Source: Collinsella sp. (GTDB taxonomy: Bacteria > Actinomycetota > Coriobacteriia > Coriobacteriales > Coriobacteriaceae). From it: 39,499 nt of DNA. This document shows, one piece after another, positions 1 through 8,021 of this stretch. Within the stretch, counting starts at the first letter, position 1. Every line of letters starts with the position of its first letter. The notes beneath the pieces are model-generated. The model was not told the origin of the DNA and did not search any database. It was given only the letters and a program-made list of their open reading frames with translations. Location: positions 1 to 39,499 of the forward strand of contig JAGZWV010000013.1 in NCBI GenBank assembly GCA_018378775.1, in the 5' to 3' direction. A program made the position numbers and the translations under genes.

Positions 1-1
1 G

Positions 2-643
2 CCGGCGGGTAGCTATCTGGGCATGCTGTTGGGCCAGCTTATGTTTATGCTTGGCAATTCCGGTGGCATCGTGTCGCTGCTCACGCTCATGGGGCTTGCT
101 GCGGGCTGGGAGTTCCTTAAGATCGCCGGCGTCAGCAACGTTGTCCTATCGCTCGCCTATGCGCAGCTTATGAGTATGGGAACGGATTCGTGCATCCTGA
201 TCGCCGCGACGATGGCAACGTTCGCCGTTTGGGGCATGCCCTTTGGTGCGTCGCTCCGCGTTGCGGATAAGGATGAGAAGGCGCTCATGCTGGGCTATTC
301 AATCTCGGGCGTGCTTGGCGGCGTAAGCGAGCCGGCGCTGTACGGCTGCGGTTTTAAATATGGCAGGTGCCTGACGTGCATGGCCATTGGCGGCGCCGTC
401 GGAGGCCTTGTTGCAGCCGTGGGCCACGTTACGGCTTATACCATCGGCATGACGAATGTCCTCATGGTCATTGGCTTTGCCACGGGCGGTATTTCGAACC
501 TGCTGTGGTGCTGCGTTGCCGGCGGCACGGCATTTGCGGCGTCTGCGGCGCTGAGCTACTGCTTTGGCGTGGTGCCGACGAAGGGGCGAGCGACGGGGAC
601 GGAGCCGATTCACCCGAAACCTCGAAGAGCGTGGCCGAAGTAA
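2..643 (+). CDS. PTS system EIIC component, C-terminal part (5' end outside window)
   Basis: This is the C-terminal ~213 residues of a membrane sugar permease of the phosphotransferase system. The frame is open to the left edge, so the start lies upstream; the ATG at 23 is internal. The segment is strongly hydrophobic with about five membrane spans and contains GVSEPALYG, which matches the conserved G(I/V)(T/S)EPA(I/L)(Y/F)G substrate loop of the glucose/beta-glucoside EIIC superfamily. It ends in a short basic tail without an attached EIIA domain, so phosphate would have to come from separate EIIA/EIIB domains or from upstream parts of the same gene. Substrate cannot be assigned from this fragment. 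A terminator follows at 690-724. Confidence 0.8.
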   Translation, partial: PAGSYLGMLLGQLMFMLGNSGGIVSLLTLMGLAAGWEFLKIAGVSNVVLSLAYAQLMSMGTDSCILIAATMATFAVWGMPFGASLRVADKDEKALMLGYSISGVLGGVSEPALYGCGFKYGRCLTCMAIGGAVGGLVAAVGHVTAYTIGMTNVLMVIGFATGGISNLLWCCVAGGTAFAASAALSYCFGVVPTKGRATGTEPIHPKPRRAWPK

Positions 644-689
644 GCGCGTAAACCTGTGCGACACAAGGACGATTCCTTTGCCATATTCC

Positions 690-724
690 AAGGCCGTGGC
701 CCGTGTGGGTTGCGGCCTTTTTTG
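690..724 (+). terminator. Rho-independent terminator after PTS EIIC
   Basis: A stem AAGGCCG (690-696) pairs with CGGCCTT (713-719). An inner CCC/GGG pair lies within the loop, and a run of T follows. It closes the transcript of the partial EIIC gene. Confidence 0.75.
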
Positions 725-802
725 TATCTGGGGGACAAAGTGGCTACACTACAATCCGTTTGAGCAATAGATATATAGGTAGTACCGTGGGGGCGGATGT
801 AG

Positions 803-1957
803 ATGGTCGAGTGGATTGTTAAGCGTGCGCAGGGCGACCGTGCGCGCGTGGGCACGTTGACGGGCGTTGTGTGTATTCTCGCCAATGTGGCACTATGTGC
901 TGCGAAGGGCGCAATTGGCGTGGTTTCGGGATCGGTTTCGATCGTGGCGGATGCCATGAACAACCTGTCCGATGCCAGCTCGAATATCGTGAGCGTGCTG
1001 GGCTTTAAGCTGGCGAGCAAGCCGGCCGACCCCGAGCATCCTTACGGTCACGGTCGCTACGAGTATCTCTCGGGTCTGGTCGTGGCGGCGCTCGTGCTGC
1101 TGATCGGCCTTGAGCTTATCAAGTCCTCGGTTGAGCGCGTCATCCACCCCGAACCTGTCGAGTTCTCGCTTGCCCTGGTGACGGTTCTAGTGCTTTCGAT
1201 GGTCGTAAAGCTCTGGATGGCGGCCCTCAACCAAAAGCTCGGTGACCGTATTGAGTCCGATACGCTGCATGCGACGGCTCAGGACTCAAAGAACGATGTC
1301 CTGGCCACGGGCGCTGTGCTGGCGTGCGCGATTGTTTCCCAGGTGACGCATGTCAATCTTGATGCTTGGGTCGGCCTTGCCGTTGGCGTCTATATTGGCT
1401 GGAGCGGCTTTGAGCTTATCCAAGATACGGTGAGCCCCCTTTTGGGCCAGGCACCCGATCCCAAGCTGGTCAAGCACATCCGAGACAAGATCATGAGCTA
1501 CCCCGGCGTTTTGGGCGTTCACGATTTGATGGTTCACGACTACGGCCCGGGCAGGAAGTTTGCAAGTGCGCATGCCGAGATGGCGGCCGAGGCCAGCCCG
1601 CTGGAAAGTCACGACACGCTCGATAACATCGAGCAGTCGTTTAGGGACGAGGACGGCATGATCGTCACGCTTCACTACGATCCCATCGTGACCGATGACC
1701 CCAAGGTGGCGAGCATGCGCTTGCGCATTCACGCCATGGCTCAGGAGATCGATAACCGCCTCTCGATTCATGACCTACGCTGTGTGCCGGGTCCTACGCA
1801 CACCAACGTGATCTTTGACTGCGTGCGTCCCTCGGATCTGCAGATGAGTGCCGAAGACTTAAAGCACGCGCTGGCACAACGGGTCGAATCGGAATATCCC
1901 AAGTCGATTGCCAAGATTACGATCGACGAAGACTACGTAGGCCATACCCACGAGTAA
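803..1957 (+). CDS. Cation diffusion facilitator (CDF) exporter, probably Mn(II)
   Basis: A 384-residue inner-membrane metal/proton antiporter of the CDF family. The N-terminal ~210 residues hold six predicted membrane spans and the rest is a cytoplasmic dimerisation region. The transport-site residues are visible: N53 and D57 in the DAMNNLSD segment of span 2, and D161 and D165 in the QDSKND segment of span 5. This Asn-Asp-Asp-Asp set differs from the Asp/His sets of Zn exporters and is the pattern reported for manganese CDF proteins such as pneumococcal MntE, so Mn export is the best guess (inference). The protein is about 80 residues longer than FieF; the extra C-terminal part (about 300-384) looks like a second copy of the cytoplasmic domain. 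The ATG at 803 follows a G-rich ribosome site. It appears to be transcribed alone or with the next gene, 39 bases downstream. Confidence 0.88.
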   Translation: MVEWIVKRAQGDRARVGTLTGVVCILANVALCAAKGAIGVVSGSVSIVADAMNNLSDASSNIVSVLGFKLASKPADPEHPYGHGRYEYLSGLVVAALVLLIGLELIKSSVERVIHPEPVEFSLALVTVLVLSMVVKLWMAALNQKLGDRIESDTLHATAQDSKNDVLATGAVLACAIVSQVTHVNLDAWVGLAVGVYIGWSGFELIQDTVSPLLGQAPDPKLVKHIRDKIMSYPGVLGVHDLMVHDYGPGRKFASAHAEMAAEASPLESHDTLDNIEQSFRDEDGMIVTLHYDPIVTDDPKVASMRLRIHAMAQEIDNRLSIHDLRCVPGPTHTNVIFDCVRPSDLQMSAEDLKHALAQRVESEYPKSIAKITIDEDYVGHTHE

Positions 1958-1996
1958 GGCCACGCCGATAAAGCAACTGATGCAGAAGGGGAGAGC

Positions 1997-2704
1997 ATGA
2001 AGAAACTGTATCTACTCCGCCACGGTCAGACGGAGTTCAACGTCAAAAAGCTGGTCCAGGGTCGCTGCGATTCACCGCTCACCGACTTAGGCCGTCAGCA
2101 AGCCGGGATGGCGGCCGCATGGCTCAAAGCCCACGGCGTCGTCCCCGATAAAGTGGTCTCCTCCCCTTTGGGCCGAGCCATGGCCACGGCAAGCCTCGTC
2201 GCAACCGAGCTTCTCGGCGCAGACGCTGACGTTGAGCCCTGCGAAGGCATTATCGAGCGCTGCTACGGCACCTTCGAAGAGGGCCCGCACGACGCGCTAC
2301 CCACCGACGTCTGGGATCCAGGCGAGGACTTAATCCCATTCGGAGGAGAAGGAAGCCAGGCGCTGCAAGAGCGCATGGTAGACACCCTCACCAATATCAT
2401 GGACGCCGATGGTATCGAAACCCTTCTAGCAGTAAGCCACGGCAGCGCCAGCCGCCAATTCATCAAGGCTGCCGTCCCAGAGGACTTTGAGCTCCCAACA
2501 AAACTCCCCAACTGCGCCATCATGATCTTCGATTTTGACGAGGAAAAGCCGCAAGCAGAAGGCGAGCCAATGCAGTGTAAGTTCACCGCTTTCCGTCTTG
2601 CGCAGGACTGTAGAGCAGCAAACTTAATATATTTCGCCGCCCCTCTGCCAAGCCCAGGCGACTCCACGCACTTTACCTGCGTAAACAATGTGAGTGAAAT
2701 ATGA
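1997..2704 (+). CDS. Histidine phosphatase superfamily protein (phosphoglycerate-mutase-like)
   Basis: A 235-residue cytoplasmic phosphohydrolase or mutase. The N-terminal LYLLRHGQTEFN is the RHG signature, with H9 the residue that takes the phosphate. The SSPLGRAMATA segment carries the second conserved Arg, ERCYGTFEEG fits the acidic catalytic segment, and VSHGSASR near residue 147 supplies the second catalytic His. Members include cofactor-dependent phosphoglycerate mutase, cobalamin phosphatase CobC and general phosphatases; the sequence does not decide between these. The last ~45 residues are low in family signature. A good GGGGAG ribosome site precedes the ATG. The gene sits between the CDF exporter and the ribosomal operon and gives no clear pathway clue. 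Confidence 0.82.
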   Translation: MKKLYLLRHGQTEFNVKKLVQGRCDSPLTDLGRQQAGMAAAWLKAHGVVPDKVVSSPLGRAMATASLVATELLGADADVEPCEGIIERCYGTFEEGPHDALPTDVWDPGEDLIPFGGEGSQALQERMVDTLTNIMDADGIETLLAVSHGSASRQFIKAAVPEDFELPTKLPNCAIMIFDFDEEKPQAEGEPMQCKFTAFRLAQDCRAANLIYFAAPLPSPGDSTHFTCVNNVSEI

Positions 2705-2710
2705 ATCTCG

Positions 2711-2737
2711 ATGGATACGCCCGCAGCCGTGTATACT
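2711..2737 (+). promoter_or_regulatory. Promoter-like box, copy 1, upstream of rplC
   Basis: A 27-base block with TGGATA at 2712-2717, CGTG, and a -10-like TATACT at 2732-2737. It is matched at 23 of 27 positions by a block upstream of rplB (4576-4602). The spacing between the two hexamers is short (14), so the exact -35 is uncertain. Its position some 185 bases upstream of rplC fits a promoter with a long structured leader. Confidence 0.55.
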
Positions 2738-2848
2738 AAACAGCTGTGTGTAACCAGGGGAGTATTCTGGCTGGACAAAATGCCTGCTTAATAGGGTTGT
2801 CAGGTAGTCTGGACGCAATACAAGGCTGGGGAGCACGTCGTGTAAGTA

Positions 2849-2900
2849 GTGGTCCTCTAGGGGCGTACGCTCGGTGGCGTACGCATTGTCCCAAGACCAC
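2849..2900 (+). promoter_or_regulatory. Structured leader hairpin of the rplC operon
   Basis: GTGGTC (2849-2854) pairs with GACCAC (2895-2900). Inside are two copies of the self-complementary octamer GCGTACGC (2863-2870 and 2877-2884) separated by six bases, with a GGG/CCC pair that can extend the stem. The structure ends about 20 bases before the rplC start. Leaders at this place in other bacteria bind L4 and give feedback control; that role here is inferred. Confidence 0.6.
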
Positions 2901-2920
2901 GCGAGAGTTGGGATCATATC

Positions 2921-3541
2921 TTGATCAGCATGATTCTCGGCCGCAAGATTGGCATGACCCAGGTTTGGGACGAGGACGACAACGTCGTTCCCGTCACGGT
3001 CATCCAGGCTGGCCCCTGCGCTGTCTCGCAGGTTAAAACTCAGGCAACCGACGGCTATGACGCCGTCCAGATCGGTTTCGGCGACATCAAGGCCAAGAAC
3101 GTGAACAAGCCCATGGCTGGTCACTTCGCCAAGGCTGGCGTCGAGCCTGTCCGCTTCCTTCGTGAGGTCCGCGTCGAGAACGGCGAGGAGCACAAGGTCG
3201 GCGAGGTCGTCACCGTCGCTGATTTCGCTGATGTCGAGAAGGTCGACGTCATCGGTACCTCCAAGGGTAAGGGCTTCCAGGGTCGCATCAAGCGCTGGGG
3301 TCAGCGCCGCGGTCCTATGACGCATGGTTCTCACTTCCAGCGTCACCCCGGTTCTATCGGTCAGTGCGCCTATCCTGCGCGCGTCCTCAAGGGCGTCAAG
3401 ATGGCCGGTCACATGGGTAACGAGCGCGTTACCGTCAAGAACCTTTCCGTTGTCCGCATCGATGCCGAGCAGAACCTCATCTTGGTCAAGGGCGCTGTCC
3501 CGGGTGCCAAGAATGGTCTCGTCGCCATCCGTATGGCCTAA
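2921..3541 (+). CDS. rplC: 50S ribosomal protein L3
   Basis: L3 binds 23S rRNA early in large-subunit assembly. The N-terminal ILGRKIGMTQVWDE, the central GTSKGKGFQG and the RGPMTHGSHFQRHPGSIG loop are the family hallmarks, and the ~206-residue length is normal. The chosen start is TTG at 2921, which has a GGGA about seven bases upstream; an in-frame ATG at 2930 has no good ribosome site. It is the first gene of the operon here. The usual rpsJ (S10) does not precede it, and the 216 bases upstream hold only promoter and leader structure. Confidence 0.95.
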   Translation: MISMILGRKIGMTQVWDEDDNVVPVTVIQAGPCAVSQVKTQATDGYDAVQIGFGDIKAKNVNKPMAGHFAKAGVEPVRFLREVRVENGEEHKVGEVVTVADFADVEKVDVIGTSKGKGFQGRIKRWGQRRGPMTHGSHFQRHPGSIGQCAYPARVLKGVKMAGHMGNERVTVKNLSVVRIDAEQNLILVKGAVPGAKNGLVAIRMA

Positions 3542-3587
3542 GGGCCCAGCCCATTTAGCCCAGCGTCATACCAAGGAGAACACTTAA

Positions 3588-4214
3588 ATGGCAAAGTTTG
3601 AAGTAAAGAACAGCGAGGGCAAGAAGGTCGCCGAGGCCGAGCTCGCCGCTGAGGTGTACGGCATCGAGCCGAACATCCACGTTATGCACCACATCGTCAA
3701 GTGCCAGATGGCCTCTTGGCGTCAGGGCACCCAGTCCGCTAAGGGCCGCTCTGAGGTTTCCGGTGGCGGCAAGAAGCCTTGGCGTCAGAAGGGCACCGGC
3801 CGTGCCCGCCAGGGTTCCATCCGTGCTGCCCAGTGGCGTCACGGTGGCGTTGTCTTCGCCCCCAAGCCCCGTTCCTACGCTAAGCGTATGAACAACAAGG
3901 AGGTCAAGCTGGCTATGCGTTCTGCGCTGTCCGCCAAGCTGGCCGATGGCGAGCTCGTGCTCGTCGACGACTACGGCTTCGAGAAGCCTTCCACCAAGGC
4001 TGCCGTCGCCATGCTCAAGGCTCTCGGCCTTGAGGGCAAGCGTCTGACCATCATCGTTCGCGATGAGGACGTCAACGCCTACCTGTCGTTCCGCAACATT
4101 CCCAAGACGTTCATCATCACTGCCGACGAGGCCAACACCTACGATCTCGTCAACAACAACGCCGTGCTGATGCCCGCTGACATCGCCGCTCACTTCGGGG
4201 AGGTGCTTGCATAA
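3588..4214 (+). CDS. rplD: 50S ribosomal protein L4
   Basis: L4 lines the exit tunnel and in many bacteria represses its own operon by binding the leader RNA. The 208-residue product shows the long basic loop around GGGKKPWRQKGTGRARQGS, which reaches into the tunnel, and the C-terminal globular domain with LVDDYGFEKPSTK. An AAGGAG ribosome site precedes the ATG. The TAA stop abuts the rplW start directly, so translation is probably coupled. The hairpin upstream of rplC is a candidate L4 target, though no binding can be shown from sequence. Confidence 0.95.
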   Translation: MAKFEVKNSEGKKVAEAELAAEVYGIEPNIHVMHHIVKCQMASWRQGTQSAKGRSEVSGGGKKPWRQKGTGRARQGSIRAAQWRHGGVVFAPKPRSYAKRMNNKEVKLAMRSALSAKLADGELVLVDDYGFEKPSTKAAVAMLKALGLEGKRLTIIVRDEDVNAYLSFRNIPKTFIITADEANTYDLVNNNAVLMPADIAAHFGEVLA

Positions 4215-4502
4215 ATGACCGCCCACGAGATCATCATCCGTCCGATCGTGTCCGAGCGTTCCTTCTCCGGCATGGAGCTGAACAAGTACACGTTCGAGGT
4301 CGCCAAGGATGCTAACAAGTATCAGATCAAGGACGCTGTCGAGGAGATCTTCGGCGTCAAGGTCGTTCGCGTGAACACCCTGACGGTCAAGCCCAAGACC
4401 AAGCGCGTGCGCTATGTCGCCGGCAAGACCCGTTCTTGGAAGAAGGCCATCGTCACGCTGGCCGAGGGCGACACCATCGAGGTCTTTGGCAACCAGGCCT
4501 AA
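4215..4502 (+). CDS. rplW: 50S ribosomal protein L23
   Basis: A 95-residue protein at the tunnel exit, where it docks signal recognition particle and trigger factor. IIRPIVSERSFSGMELNKYTF is followed by the VEEIFGVKVVRVNT segment and the basic KPKTKRVRYVAGKTRSWKKA loop, all standard. It starts immediately after the rplD stop. It is followed not by rplB directly but by a strong hairpin (4520-4557) and a promoter-like box, which is unusual for this normally tight operon. Confidence 0.95.
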   Translation: MTAHEIIIRPIVSERSFSGMELNKYTFEVAKDANKYQIKDAVEEIFGVKVVRVNTLTVKPKTKRVRYVAGKTRSWKKAIVTLAEGDTIEVFGNQA

Positions 4503-4519
4503 GACTCGCTGCTGTTGAG

Positions 4520-4564
4520 TGAGCTCATGCCTCCCAAAAAGGGGAGGCGAGAGCTCAAGGTTTT
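4520..4564 (+). terminator. Strong hairpin between rplW and rplB (terminator/attenuator or processing site)
   Basis: TGAGCTC (4520-4526) and GCCTCCC (4529-4535) pair with GGGAGGC (4542-4548) and GAGCTCA (4551-4557) around an A-rich loop. Only four T residues follow (4561-4564) after AGG, so termination may be partial. It splits the operon into rplC-rplD-rplW and rplB onward. Confidence 0.65.
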
Positions 4565-4575
4565 GGGCGTATTAA

Positions 4576-4602
4576 ATGGACACGCCCGGAACCGTGTATA
4601 CG
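4576..4602 (+). promoter_or_regulatory. Promoter-like box, copy 2, upstream of rplB
   Basis: This block repeats the one at 2711-2737 with 23 of 27 identical positions. It has TGGACA, an inverted pair ACACG/CGTGT around CCCGGAAC, and a -10-like TATACG at 4597-4602. It lies directly after the rplW hairpin and 80 bases before rplB, so it may restart transcription for the second half of the operon. Confidence 0.5.
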
Positions 4603-4681
4603 TCCGGTGTCATCGCACCCGAGGCAGAACCTCGAATCCCTGTCTGCGATGGCTAACGGATTCCTATTGAAAGGGATTGTA

Positions 4682-5512
4682 ATGGCTGTAAAGCACCTTA
4701 AGCCGACCTCCGCTGGTAGGCGTTGGCAGACGATCTCCGATTTCTCCGAGATCACCTGCACCAAGCCCGAGAAGTCTCTTCTCGAGCCCCTGCCCAAGAA
4801 GGCCGGTCGTAACAACAACGGCCGCATCACCACCCGCCACCAGGGCGGCGGCGTGAAGCGTCGTTACCGCGTGATCGACTTCAAGCGCAACAAGGACGGC
4901 GTGCCCGCCAAGGTTGCCACGATCGAGTACGATCCGAACCGTTCCGCTCGCATCGCTCTGCTGCACTACGCTGACGGTGAGAAGCGCTACATCCTGGCCC
5001 CCAAGGGCCTCGAGGTCGGTCAGACCATCATGTCCGGTTCTGACGCCGACATCAAGCCGGGCAACGCTCTGCCCCTCGCCGACATCCCCGTCGGTACGCT
5101 CATCCACGCCGTCGAGTTCCAGCCGGGCAAGGGCGCTGCTATCGCCCGTTCCGCCGGTAACTCCTGCCAGCTGATGGGCAAGGAGGGCAAGTACGCTATC
5201 GTCCGTATGCCTTCCTCCGAGATGCGCCGCATCCTCGTTACCTGCCGCGCCACCGTCGGTGAGGTCGGCAACGCCGATCACGCCAACATCGTCATCGGCA
5301 AGGCCGGCCGTAAGCGTCACATGAACGTGCGCCCGACCGTCCGCGGTACCGTAATGAACCCTGTCGACCACCCGCACGGCGGTGGCGAGGGCAAGAACCA
5401 CACCTCTGGTCGTCCCTCCGTTACCCCCTGGGGTAAGCCGACGAAGGGCCTTCGTACGCGCAAGAAGAAGAAGGTCTCGAACCAGCACATCATTCGTCGC
5501 CGTAAGAAGTAA
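4682..5512 (+). CDS. rplB: 50S ribosomal protein L2
   Basis: L2 supports subunit joining and the peptidyl-transferase centre. The 276-residue product begins MAVKHLKPTSAGRR, carries the RNA-binding OB and SH3-like domains (GRNNNGRITTRHQGGGVKR and after), and contains NPVDHPHGGGEG near residue 225, whose His is the conserved active-centre residue. The start is ATG 4682. The frame is open further upstream to 4607, but that stretch is the leader and lacks family similarity. It is preceded by its own promoter-like box, separate from rplW. Confidence 0.96.
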   Translation: MAVKHLKPTSAGRRWQTISDFSEITCTKPEKSLLEPLPKKAGRNNNGRITTRHQGGGVKRRYRVIDFKRNKDGVPAKVATIEYDPNRSARIALLHYADGEKRYILAPKGLEVGQTIMSGSDADIKPGNALPLADIPVGTLIHAVEFQPGKGAAIARSAGNSCQLMGKEGKYAIVRMPSSEMRRILVTCRATVGEVGNADHANIVIGKAGRKRHMNVRPTVRGTVMNPVDHPHGGGEGKNHTSGRPSVTPWGKPTKGLRTRKKKKVSNQHIIRRRKK

Positions 5513-5544
5513 TTTCGGATACCGAGTTTTAGGAGAAAGCACTT

Positions 5545-5805
5545 ATGAGCAGAAGTCTCAAAAAGGGCCCGTTCGTGGAGACTCGCCTTCTCTCGCGTAT
5601 CACCGCGATGAACGAGGCTGGCAAGAAGGACGTCGTGAAGACCTGGTCCCGCGCGTCCACCATCTTCCCCGAGATGGTTGGTCACACCATCGCCGTCCAC
5701 GACGGCCGCAAGCATGTGCCCGTGTATGTTACCGAGTCCATGGTTGGTCACAAGCTCGGCGAGTTCGCGCCGACTCGTACGTTCCGTGGCCACAAGGCCA
5801 AATAG
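5545..5805 (+). CDS. rpsS: 30S ribosomal protein S19
   Basis: An 86-residue protein of the small-subunit head that contacts S13 and the A-site finger. MSRSLKKGPFVE and the C-terminal EFAPTRTFRGHKAK with VYVTESMVGHKLG are diagnostic. An AGGAG ribosome site lies nine bases before the ATG. It is 32 bases after rplB and 14 before rplV, so it is cotranscribed. Confidence 0.96.
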   Translation: MSRSLKKGPFVETRLLSRITAMNEAGKKDVVKTWSRASTIFPEMVGHTIAVHDGRKHVPVYVTESMVGHKLGEFAPTRTFRGHKAK

Positions 5806-5819
5806 GGGGTTAACCGTAA

Positions 5820-6191
5820 ATGGCAACTAAGTCTATTGAAACTGAGGCCACCGAGGTTCGCGCCGTCGCTAAGTACGTGCGTGTTTCCCCCAGCAAGGCC
5901 CGCCTGGTGGTCGATCTGATCCGCCGCAAGCCTGTCGCTCAGGCCTTCGACATCCTCCACTTCTGCGACCGCGCCGTCGCCGTGGATGTCGAGAAGGTTC
6001 TCCGTTCCGCCGTTGCGAACGCCGAGAACAACAACGGTCTGCGTGCCGACAACCTGGTTGTCGCCGCTGCCTATGTTGACGAGGGTCCGACGCTTAAGCG
6101 CATCCGTCCCCGCGCCAAGGGTTCCGCTTCTCGCATTCTGAAGCGTACTTCCCACATCACCGTCGTCGTTGCTCCTCGAAAGGAGGCGTAA
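5820..6191 (+). CDS. rplV: 50S ribosomal protein L22
   Basis: L22 binds all 23S domains, and its beta-hairpin lines the exit tunnel near the macrolide site. The 123-residue product has AKYVRVSPSKARLVVDLIRRKPV, ANAENNNGLRADNLVV and the hairpin with RIRPRAKGSASRILKRTSHITVVV. It carries about ten extra N-terminal residues (ATKSIETEATEVR) compared with the shortest homologues. A GGGGGTTAACC ribosome site precedes the ATG. It is in the middle of the operon. Confidence 0.95.
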   Translation: MATKSIETEATEVRAVAKYVRVSPSKARLVVDLIRRKPVAQAFDILHFCDRAVAVDVEKVLRSAVANAENNNGLRADNLVVAAAYVDEGPTLKRIRPRAKGSASRILKRTSHITVVVAPRKEA

Positions 6192-6197
6192 AGCTGT

Positions 6198-6907
6198 ATG
6201 GGTCAGAAAGTCTACCCCACCGGCTTCCGTCTTGGCATCACCGAGAACTGGCGCTCCCGCTGGTTCGCAGAGAAGGATTACGCTAAGACCCTCGGTAACG
6301 ATCTCGAGATCCGCAAGTACCTCGAGAAGCGTCTTTCCCGCGCAGCTGTCTCCCGCGTCGAGATCGAGCGCGCTGGCGACAAGGTGAAGGTCATCATCCT
6401 CACCGCTCGCCCCGGCGTTGTCATCGGTAAGAAGGGTGCCGAGATCGATACCCTCCGCACCGAGCTCGAGAAGGTCGCTGGCGTCTCCAAGGGCCAGCTC
6501 TCCGTCGACGTTGTCGAGATCAAGCGCCCCGAGCTCGACGCCAACCTCGTTGCTCAGTCCATTGCCGAGCAGCTCGAGGGCCGCGTTGCTTTCCGTCGCG
6601 CTATGCGCAAGGCTGTCCAGTCCGCTCGCAAGGCCGGCGCTAAGGGCATTCGTATCCAGTGCTCCGGTCGTCTCGGCGGTGCCGAGATGGGCCGTCGTGA
6701 GTGGTACCGTGAGGGTCGCGTGCCTCTGCACACCCTCCGTGCCAAGATCGACTACGGCACGGCTGTCGCCAGCACCACCATGGGCGCTTGCGGCGTGAAG
6801 GTCTGGATCTACCTGGGCGAGAAGCTCCCGGGCCAGCCTGTTCCCAACCCTGCACTCGAGGGCTCTTCCCGTCCTCGTCGTCGTAACTCCGAGAGGAGGG
6901 GTCAGTA

Positions 6908-6908
<1 letters not shown>
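6198..6908 (+). CDS. rpsC: 30S ribosomal protein S3
   Basis: S3 sits at the mRNA entry channel and has helicase-like activity. The 236-residue product has MGQKVYPTGFRLGI, a KH domain with the GVVIGKKGAEI GxxG loop (about residues 75-90), and the C-terminal domain QCSGRLGGAEMGRREWYREGRVPL. The tail is Arg-rich. Its TAG stop overlaps the GTG start of rplP by one base, so the two are translationally coupled. Confidence 0.96.
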
Positions 6909-7410
<502 letters not shown>

Positions 7411-7411
<1 letters not shown>

Positions 7412-7626
7412 TGAAGCCCGCAGAGATTCGTGAGCTCTCGGACGCTCAGCTCGTTGAGAAGCTGAAGGAAATGCGCGCCGAGCTCTTTAACCTTCGTTTC
7501 CAGATGGCCACCAGCCAGCTGGACAACACCGCTCGCGTCAACACCGTGAAGAAGGACATCGCTCGTGTCCTCACGGAGCAGCGCGCCCGCGAGATCGCAG
7601 CGGAGAAGTCCGCTGTCGCCGAGTAG
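7411..7626 (+). CDS. rpmC: 50S ribosomal protein L29
   Basis: A 71-residue helical-hairpin protein near the tunnel exit. It has MKPAEIRELSDAQLVEKLKEMRAELFNLRFQMATSQL in shape, followed by the NTVKKDIARVLTEQ helix; the longest pieces match the family well. It starts within the rplP stop codon, showing coupling, and lies 16 bases before rpsQ. Confidence 0.94.
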
Positions 7627-7642
7627 GACCTAAGGAGAGAAC

Positions 7643-7903
7643 ATGACTGATTCGCGTAACTCGCGTAAGGTCCGTACGGGTGTCGTTACCTCCGTCTCCG
7701 GTGCCAAGACCATCGTTGTCACCATCACCGAGCGTAAGCGTCACCCCAAGTACGGCAAGATGATGACCAGCTCCAAAAAGCTGCACGCTCACGACGAGGA
7801 GTGCACGGCTGGCGTGGGCGACACCGTCCGCGTTATGGAGACCCGTCCTATGTCCAAGATGAAGCGTTGGCGCCTCATCGAGGTCGTCGAGCGCGCTAAA
7901 TAA
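7643..7903 (+). CDS. rpsQ: 30S ribosomal protein S17
   Basis: An 86-residue OB-fold protein that binds 16S rRNA helices 7 and 11. NSRKVRTGVVTSVSGAKTIV, RHPKYGKMM and the GDTVRVMETRPMSKMKRWRL segment are the signatures. AAGGAG precedes the ATG. After its stop there is a 118-base gap with a strong terminator-like hairpin before rplN, whereas many bacteria have a much shorter gap here. Confidence 0.95.
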   Translation: MTDSRNSRKVRTGVVTSVSGAKTIVVTITERKRHPKYGKMMTSSKKLHAHDEECTAGVGDTVRVMETRPMSKMKRWRLIEVVERAK

Positions 7904-7905
7904 GC

Positions 7906-8001
7906 AGTCGCTCTTACGACTTGTACGTTTCCGAAGATGTGCGTATGCCTGGCTTGCATACCACGGGCCGCATAAAGGCTGCGCACCTCTCTTCGGTTTT
8001 T
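7906..8001 (+). promoter_or_regulatory. Attenuator-like structure between rpsQ and rplN
   Basis: A small hairpin AGTCG (7906-7910)/CGACT (7917-7921) is followed by a long stem. CCGAAGA (7931-7937) pairs with TCTTCGG (7990-7996), GTGCG (7939-7943) with CGCAC (7982-7986), and an inner TATGC (7944-7948) with GCATA (7956-7960). Five T residues (7997-8001) follow directly, so the whole looks like an intrinsic terminator with a large loop in the middle of an operon. Controlled read-through to rplN is inferred. Confidence 0.65.
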
Positions 8002-8021
8002 AGTTCGGAGGAACATCTACC

